DNA of 64,000 nt from contig NZ_CP139482.1 of NCBI RefSeq assembly GCF_041222825.1, positions 4,312,546-4,376,545 of the forward strand, read 5' to 3'. Below the pieces are notes generated by a model. It saw only the letters and a program-made list of their open reading frames with translations. It searched no databases and was not told where the DNA came from. Of the stretch, positions 58,948-64,000 are shown one piece after another. Numbering within the stretch: position 1 is the stretch's first letter; every line of letters begins with the position of its first letter. Source of the stretch: Candidatus Thalassolituus haligoni. GTDB taxonomy: Bacteria; Pseudomonadota; Gammaproteobacteria; Pseudomonadales; Oceanobacteraceae. A program made the translations under genes and the position numbers.

Positions 58948-59145
58948 GGGAATTGGCTCCGGTGATCTTCTCCAATAACCATAGCAACTCCTGATTTATT
59001 CGCCCGGCAGAGTACAAAAGAGGCCATCAAGGCCATGTTTTCGTCATATTTGCTCAAAAAAACGGCATATTTCTGATCCAGGCCATTCTATTGACTCCTA
59101 ACACCCGATAGAATTTGCACAAGATATATACAGGGAGAACTTGCT

Positions 59146-59694
59146 GTGAGCGAAACCAGAGATCATCTCAAAACCATTGCGACCGATCAGATCTGCAAAA
59201 ACAACCTGGCTGCAGCCAGTTTTCGTGAAATGGGCAAGGCGGCTGGCATCAAATCCAGCTCCGTGCACTATCACTTCAAAAGCCGGGATGCCTTGCTGCT
59301 GGAACTGGCCACCGACTACCAACATGCTTTTTTTGCTGAACTGCAGCAACGCACAGAGGGAATCACCAGTCCCCGCCAGCGTCTGCAACAGCTCTGTGAC
59401 CTGTATACGGAACATTTCACCAATAACCGCCAGTGCCTCGCCCAGGCCTACAGTGCCGGAATGAATGAACTGACCGAGGAAAGTCAGACCGCTATCCATG
59501 CCTTCTATGAAGCGCTGTTCGACTGGGTACTGGAATGCCTCAGCTCCGCCCGCTTCCTGCCGGTCTCACGGGAAGCGCTGGCACGGGTGGTGGTATCGGC
59601 ATTGCAGGGCGCACTGGTTGCTGATCGGGTAGGGCAAGACGCCGTACATTTGGCGTCGGTGCGTGAATGGATCGGCACGCTGACCAGTCTGTGA
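59146..59694 (+). CDS. TetR-family transcriptional regulator
   Basis: A 182-residue TetR-type repressor. The N-terminal helix-turn-helix (about residues 8-48) has AAASFREMGKAAGIKSSSVHYHFKSRDALL, here split by the turn, and the ligand domain follows. It starts at GTG 59146, 9 nt after GGAG. No target gene is adjacent: the divergent neighbour is the lipoprotein pair, 198 nt away, which may be its target. A long perfect hairpin follows its stop. Confidence 0.82.
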   Translation: MSETRDHLKTIATDQICKNNLAAASFREMGKAAGIKSSSVHYHFKSRDALLLELATDYQHAFFAELQQRTEGITSPRQRLQQLCDLYTEHFTNNRQCLAQAYSAGMNELTEESQTAIHAFYEALFDWVLECLSSARFLPVSREALARVVVSALQGALVADRVGQDAVHLASVREWIGTLTSL

Positions 59695-59696
59695 TC

Positions 59697-59740
59697 GTAT
59701 CTTTCAGGAAGTGAGCCTTCGCTTGCTTCCTGAAAGATAC
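59697..59740. terminator. Long perfect hairpin after the TetR gene
   Basis: GTATCTTTCAGGAAG (59697-59711) and CTTCCTGAAAGATAC (59726-59740) pair perfectly over 15 bp, and with two G-U pairs the stem extends to 20 bp around a CTTC loop. It starts 2 nt after the stop. There is no T tract on either strand, so a simple intrinsic terminator is not certain. Confidence 0.6.
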
Positions 59741-60068
59741 GTAGATGTCCCCAGCAACTGTCCAGCATCCCTGTGGCCATTAAATGCCAGAGAAATCACA
59801 GCTTTGGATAAGTTAGTACATACTTGGGCCAGGAGCATCGGCGTGATTCACAGCACAGGGTTCGGCAACTTCGTTATCAGATACTCGTGGTGCCATTCTT
59901 GGCGCTGCAGCGTCAGCTTGTTGAGATCCAGCAGCTCAGCACTGGGACGAACGACACCATGATTGTCGACGGTACGCAGATCCGGAATCAGCAGCTCTTC
60001 AATTAAATCCCTTTAATAACAGCTAGTTAAATCCATCTGGTTATCCTTTCTTTGCGTTAATACGTACT
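59741..60068. other. Region with a decayed or unclear small gene
   Basis: No accepted gene. A minus-strand frame is open from 60012 to 59848 (55 codons: RDLIEELLIPDLRTVDNHGV and on, ending KLPNPVL-stop). Just upstream, in the same frame, ATG 60036 with AAGGAT before it is followed by a TAA after seven codons (60013-60015). This could be a gene broken by a nonsense codon, or a frame with a non-standard start. I recognise no family. Confidence 0.35.
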
Positions 60069-61463
60069 TCATTTACCAATACAAAAACTGCCAAAAATCT
60101 TGCCCAGCAGGTCATCAGCGCTGAATTCACCGGTAATCTCTCCCAGGGCTTTCTGAGCATCGCGCAAGTCTTCTGCCAGCAGTTCACCTGCGGCCAGGCT
60201 CAGTAGCTGCTGTTGCCCCTGTTGCAGAGCGGCACGGGCACGCTCCAGAGCATCCAGGTGACGGCGGCGGGCCAGAAATCCACCCTCACCACCGGCCTCA
60301 AACCCCATCACCTGTTTCAGGTGCTGACGCAGGGCGTCGATGCCCAGCTGCTGGCGAGCTGAGATTCGTAAGATTGGCAAAGCTCCGCTGTTGTCCAGTC
60401 CTGGGGCTTCGTTGGCAAGGTCGATCTTGTTACGAATCACGGTCAGCCTTCCGCTGCGGATCAGTGCGTCGGTTTCGGCGGCCAGGCCCTGTTCGTCATA
60501 GAGGGCGTGTAGCAGTTGTTGCGGGCTGTGCTGATCACTACTGGCGTCCATCATCAGCAATATACGATCGGCCTGGCGAATTTCGTCCCAGGCACGCTGG
60601 ATGCCGATACGTTCTACTTCGTCAGGGGCATCGCGCAAGCCAGCGGTATCCACTACGTGAAGCGGCATGCCGTCGATATGGATATGCTCTTTCAGTACGT
60701 CCCGTGTGGTACCGGCGATGTCGGTCACAATGGCCCGTTCATGGCCTGCCAGGGCATTCAGTAGTGAGGACTTACCTGCGTTGGGTCGCCCGGCAATCAC
60801 CACGGTCATGCCTTCGCGCAAAATAGAGCCTCGGGTCGCTTCTGTCAGTACCTGATCCAGAGCGGTTATGACTTCAGCCAGTTTGGTTGCTACCTTGCCG
60901 TCAGAGAGAAAGTCGATTTCCTCTTCGGGAAAATCCATCGCCGCCTCGACGTAGATACGTAATTCGATCAGCTGATCGAGTAATTGCTGTATACGTCGGG
61001 AAAATTCTCCCTGCAACGAGCGCAACGCACAGCGCGCAGCCTGTTCAGAGGCAGAATCAATCAAATCGGCAATGGCTTCCGCTTGGGCCAGATCAAGCTT
61101 GTCATTGAGAAATGCCCGCTCGGAAAACTCGCCGGGACGGGCCAGACGACAACCTTGTGACACCAGCTCATTCAGTAACAGGTCCAGTACTACCGGGCCA
61201 CCATGGCCCTGAAACTCAACCACATCCTCACCGGTAAACGAATGTGGCCCTGGAAAGAAGAGGGTAATACCTTCATCCAGAATATCGCCAGCAGCGGCAC
61301 GCAGTGCGCCGTAGTGTGCATATCGAGGTTGTGGCTGATAGCCGATAATACGTTGCGCAATGGTTTGTGCCGCAGCACCAGACACCCGCACAATACCGAT
61401 CCCGCCACGGCCGGGGGCGGTGGCAATGGCAGCAATAGTGTCCTGATGGATGGCATGACTCAT
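60069..61463 (-). CDS. mnmE: tRNA modification GTPase MnmE
   Basis: A 464-residue GTPase, partner of MnmG. The N-terminal formyl-THF-binding domain starts [22 protein letters not shown]. The inserted G domain has Walker [22 protein letters not shown] and NKID, and the C-terminus is the invariant CIGK with the catalytic Cys. I use ATG 61463 after GAGG; the longer frame to 61565 has no start signal. mnmE and mnmG are adjacent in Pseudomonas; here about 3.5 kb separates them. Confidence 0.97.
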   Translation of the reverse strand: MSHAIHQDTIAAIATAPGRGGIGIVRVSGAAAQTIAQRIIGYQPQPRYAHYGALRAAAGDILDEGITLFFPGPHSFTGEDVVEFQGHGGPVVLDLLLNELVSQGCRLARPGEFSERAFLNDKLDLAQAEAIADLIDSASEQAARCALRSLQGEFSRRIQQLLDQLIELRIYVEAAMDFPEEEIDFLSDGKVATKLAEVITALDQVLTEATRGSILREGMTVVIAGRPNAGKSSLLNALAGHERAIVTDIAGTTRDVLKEHIHIDGMPLHVVDTAGLRDAPDEVERIGIQRAWDEIRQADRILLMMDASSDQHSPQQLLHALYDEQGLAAETDALIRSGRLTVIRNKIDLANEAPGLDNSGALPILRISARQQLGIDALRQHLKQVMGFEAGGEGGFLARRRHLDALERARAALQQGQQQLLSLAAGELLAEDLRDAQKALGEITGEFSADDLLGKIFGSFCIGK

Positions 61464-61524
61464 AGCGGCCTCACAAGTGGGAAAGCAATCTGTTGATGGT
61501 ATAGCTCGATGGCAATAGATACAA

Positions 61525-61549
61525 AAACGGGAGCCAGAGGCTCCCGTTT
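61525..61549 (-). terminator. Terminator between yidC and mnmE
   Basis: AAACGGGAGCC and GGCTCCCGTTT form an 11-bp stem around a 3-nt loop, followed on the minus strand by TTTTTG. It should end most rpmH-rnpA-yidD-yidC transcripts before mnmE. Confidence 0.88.
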
Positions 61550-61565
61550 CCGCAGTCGATAACAA

Positions 61566-63215
61566 TCAGCTGTTTTCGATCTGTTTGGTAATTACGTACT
61601 GCTGGGCAATGGACAGCAGGTTGTTGACCACCCAGTACAGCACCAGACCAGCCGGGAACCAGAGGAAAAACACCGTCATCATTACCGGCATAAACTGCAT
61701 TACTCGGGCTTGCATCGGATCTGGTGGCGTTGGGTTAAGGCGCATCTGGACGAACATCGAGGCACCCATTAACAACGGCAGAATGAAGTATGGATCCATC
61801 ACCGACATGTCGGTAATCCAGAGTGCAAAAGGTGCCTGACGCAGCTCAACCGATTCCATCAGTACCCAGTACAAGGAGATAAACACCGGCATCTGGATCA
61901 CCATTGGCAAACAGCCACCCAGCGGGTTGATTTTCTCTTTCTTGTACAGCGCCATCATTTCCTGGCCCAGTTTTTCCCGGTTATCGCCGTATTGTTCCTT
62001 GATCTGCTGCATCTTCGGGCCAACCTTGCGCATGTTGGCCATTGAGCGATAACTCATCGCAGACGGATAGAAGAACAGGATCTTCACACATAAGGTCAGC
62101 AGAATAATGGCAACACCCCAGTTTCCGACAATACCGTGGAAGAAGGTCAGCAGGAAAAACAGTGGCTGGGCAATCCACCATAGCCAGCCATAATCGACCG
62201 TCAGTTCCAGGTGGGGAGCAATTTTTTCCAGCTTATCCTGATCTTTTGGCCCGACGTACAGGCTGGCACCGGTCTCACCAACCGACCCAGCTGCTACAAC
62301 CAGAGGCTGATCATAAAAACCGAAAATATAGTTACCCTTAACAAAACGACCGTTGTAGGTATGAATAGTATCTTGCGGCGGTACCCAAGCTGACAGGAAG
62401 TAGTGCTGCAGCATTGCTGCCCAGCCACCTTCCTGCTGGTTCTTGTAAGCCTCGCTTTCCAGATCATCGTAGGTAACTTTTTCGTAACGATTTTCTTTCG
62501 TCGTTAACGCTGCACCAAGATAGGCTTGCATGCCCATGCCACTGCCCGCAGATGGATCAGGTGAGTTATCACGCTTCAACTGTGCGTAAAACACCCCTTC
62601 CCATGGCTGTGCCGAGCTATTGTGAATCCGATATTGCATATCAATCAGATAGTTACCCCGATGAAAGGTAAATATTTTCTCGACCAGTCCCTTGGCCGTT
62701 TCTGTTGACAGCACCACAACGAGCTCATCTTTGCCTTCAGTCAGTGTGTATTCATTGCTTTCAGCACTAAAAAGGGCACCACCGTTGGTGTCGATGCCAT
62801 CTCGTCCAATAAGGCCACTTTGAGCCACATAGGTACGACGCTGATTGTTTTCCAATAACACGAATGGAATGTCTTTGGTTTCGATCGATGCCGGAAATTC
62901 CGGCAACAGTACTTCAGTAACTTCCCCTCCACGAGGGTTGATAGTCACTTGCAACACATCGGTCTTGATTTTAATCAACTCACCTGATGGCGCAGAAACA
63001 TCACCAGCAGGGGCAACCAAAGGTGCTTCCAGCTGAGGATGTTCGGTATCAGCGGTCACTCCGGTAACGCTGGGCGTATCCGGACCGACAGGCGCTTCAG
63101 CCTGAATTGGAGCGTCGATACGGGTTTTTTGTCCGTAGTCGTCGTTCCAGGTGATGAAGAGAAAATAGCTCGAAATGGCCAGGCCAAGGTATATAACCGT
63201 ACGGCGGATATCCAT
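61566..63215 (-). CDS. yidC: Membrane protein insertase YidC
   Basis: A 549-residue insertase (E. coli 548) that inserts and folds inner-membrane proteins, alone or with SecYEG. It begins MDIRRTVIYLGLAI, has a large periplasmic domain (about residues 55-345) and five C-terminal spans with NWGVAIILLTLCVKI and PLGGCLPMVIQMPVFISLYW split in the family way. I use ATG 63215, since the upstream TTG 63236 would overlap yidD. The gene lies 2 nt after yidD. Confidence 0.97.
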   Translation of the reverse strand: MDIRRTVIYLGLAISSYFLFITWNDDYGQKTRIDAPIQAEAPVGPDTPSVTGVTADTEHPQLEAPLVAPAGDVSAPSGELIKIKTDVLQVTINPRGGEVTEVLLPEFPASIETKDIPFVLLENNQRRTYVAQSGLIGRDGIDTNGGALFSAESNEYTLTEGKDELVVVLSTETAKGLVEKIFTFHRGNYLIDMQYRIHNSSAQPWEGVFYAQLKRDNSPDPSAGSGMGMQAYLGAALTTKENRYEKVTYDDLESEAYKNQQEGGWAAMLQHYFLSAWVPPQDTIHTYNGRFVKGNYIFGFYDQPLVVAAGSVGETGASLYVGPKDQDKLEKIAPHLELTVDYGWLWWIAQPLFFLLTFFHGIVGNWGVAIILLTLCVKILFFYPSAMSYRSMANMRKVGPKMQQIKEQYGDNREKLGQEMMALYKKEKINPLGGCLPMVIQMPVFISLYWVLMESVELRQAPFALWITDMSVMDPYFILPLLMGASMFVQMRLNPTPPDPMQARVMQFMPVMMTVFFLWFPAGLVLYWVVNNLLSIAQQYVITKQIENS

Positions 63216-63217
63216 GT

Positions 63218-63514
63218 TCAGGGTTTCCGTTGACAACAGTTGGAAGAATGTTTGGGTAAATCAGGTACCAAATCAACGCCGTGATCCCCCCAGGGATGGC
63301 ATCTGACCAGCCGACGAATGGCAAGCCAGCCACCACGGAAGGCACCATATCGTGTTACAGCTTCAGCTGCATAGGACGAACAGGTAGGGTAAAAACGACA
63401 CCGGGAGGGTAATAACGGACTGATGGCATAACGATAGCCGGCAATAAGCAACAGCAGTAATCTGGCTGTAAAACTAACGCCGCCGTTTTCTTTGAGTGTT
63501 GCCGGACTTGCCAT
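63218..63514 (-). CDS. yidD: Membrane protein insertion efficiency factor YidD
   Basis: A 98-residue YidD with the signature [20 protein letters not shown] (about residues 26-45), followed by [12 protein letters not shown] and [10 protein letters not shown] with conserved Cys. It lies between rnpA (41-nt overlap) and yidC. It is thought to assist insertion of membrane proteins. Confidence 0.95.
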   Translation of the reverse strand: MASPATLKENGGVSFTARLLLLLIAGYRYAISPLLPSRCRFYPTCSSYAAEAVTRYGAFRGGWLAIRRLVRCHPWGDHGVDLVPDLPKHSSNCCQRKP

Positions 63515-63866
63515 GGGTTGGTCGCTTTAATCGGAACCAGAGGGCATCAATCATCTCACGTATCTGACGGTTGTCCAGTTCGGTAATTCCGGACCGAGCC
63601 AGTACGACATAATCGCATGACCCCAACTCATGTTGGTGGTAACGGAATGATTCCCGAATCAGTCGTTTGACACGATTTCGATCGACTGCATGTCGGATCT
63701 GCTTCTTGGCTAACACAAACCCCAGACGTGAACGCTGTTGTTGGTTGCCAGAAGCAAGGACCAGCAATTGGGGAGTACTCCCGCGCCGCTCAGTATTATC
63801 AAAAACCTGTTTGAATTCGGCTGGCTTCAGCAATCTTGCGTTGCGGCCAAATTTCAAATCTGTCAT
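63474..63866 (-). CDS. rnpA: Ribonuclease P protein component
   Basis: A 130-residue basic protein of RNase P, which helps the RNA subunit mature tRNA 5' ends. It has [34 protein letters not shown], and the RNR motif [14 protein letters not shown] use ATG 63866; TTG 63872 is possible. A C-terminal basic extension ([12 protein letters not shown]) overlaps yidD. Confidence 0.95.
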   Translation of the reverse strand: MTDLKFGRNARLLKPAEFKQVFDNTERRGSTPQLLVLASGNQQQRSRLGFVLAKKQIRHAVDRNRVKRLIRESFRYHQHELGSCDYVVLARSGITELDNRQIREMIDALWFRLKRPTHGKSGNTQRKRRR

Positions 63867-63898
63867 CGGCAAACTGTGGTCGGGAGCTAGCAGCCCGC

Positions 63899-64000
63899 TC
63901 AGGCGCTCAGACGCTGACGGCCTTTGGCACGACGGCGAGCCAGAATCTGACGGCCGCTTTTGGTCGCCATACGTGCACGGAAGCCGTGACTACGCTTGCG
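63899..64000 (-). CDS. rpmH: 50S ribosomal protein L34, C-terminal part (cut by window edge)
   Basis: The last 33 codons and stop of rpmH read [20 protein letters not shown], then [13 protein letters not shown]. This is the entire conserved core of the 44-residue L34. The start lies beyond 64000. It is first in rpmH-rnpA-yidD-yidC; dnaA is expected beyond the edge. Confidence 0.97.
   Translation of the reverse strand, partial: RKRSHGFRARMATKSGRQILARRRAKGRQRLSA

Overview
The window looks like a chromosomal segment of a gammaproteobacterium of the Pseudomonas/Oceanospirillales type. The evidence is gene order and content: the ygfB-pepP-ubiH-ubiI block beside zapA-6S RNA-ygfA, hemC-hemD-hemX-hemY with algR/algZ and argH, the ubiD-ferredoxin reductase pair, and the origin-proximal block atpIBEFHAGDC, parB-parA, rsmG, mnmG, mnmE, yidC, yidD, rnpA, rpmH. 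No phage, insertion sequence, CRISPR array, rRNA or tRNA was seen. Most of the window is conserved housekeeping DNA with a few accessory patches.

Layout. 1-2.2 kb: a HAD phosphatase and an imelysin lipoprotein, then a nested GC-rich tandem repeat (2.18-2.42 kb). 2.4-8.4 kb (minus): rlmI, two ubiquinone hydroxylases, pepP, ygfB. 8.5-9.9 kb (plus): a TIGR02449-type coiled-coil protein, zapA, 6S RNA, ygfA. 9.9-15.1 kb: a 42-residue membrane protein, an alpha/beta hydrolase, glnA behind a sigma-54 promoter and NtrC-like site, and typA. 15.2-23.4 kb: a LysR/SDR divergent pair and an RND efflux operon (adaptor, pump, outer-membrane factor) preceded by three 11-bp-phased response-regulator-like boxes. 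Two almost identical parS-like modules lie at 15.1 and 23.3 kb. 23.4-31 kb: a PPOX protein, a broken vapC, trmB, ubiD, a reductase, an MscS channel and an orphan substrate-binding protein. 31-38.9 kb: hem genes, algR/algZ, argH. 39.5-43.9 kb: a tightly overlapping operon of a periplasmic binding lipoprotein, a GGDEF-EAL protein and an HDAC-like deacetylase. 44.6-51.8 kb: the F1Fo ATP synthase operon with a clear sigma-70 promoter and terminator. 52-64 kb: parB, parA, rsmG, mnmG, a probable oriC, a palindromic element, two paralogous lipoproteins, a TetR regulator, then mnmE-yidC-yidD-rnpA-rpmH (cut by the right edge).

How the parts fit. ParA/ParB (53 kb), the two parS-like sites and the oriC-like region beside mnmG (56.6-56.85 kb) together suggest the chromosome's origin and segregation domain. 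The oriC call rests on two perfect DnaA boxes, two IHF consensus matches and a stretch of about 80% A+T, in the position known for Escherichia and Vibrio. The most interesting non-housekeeping items are the binding-protein/GGDEF-EAL/HDAC operon, which may be a ligand-gated c-di-GMP system comparable in architecture to Vibrio NspS-MbaA, and the duplicated lipoprotein family with no recognised function next to the origin. All functions are assigned by reading motifs, length and context; no database search was run.
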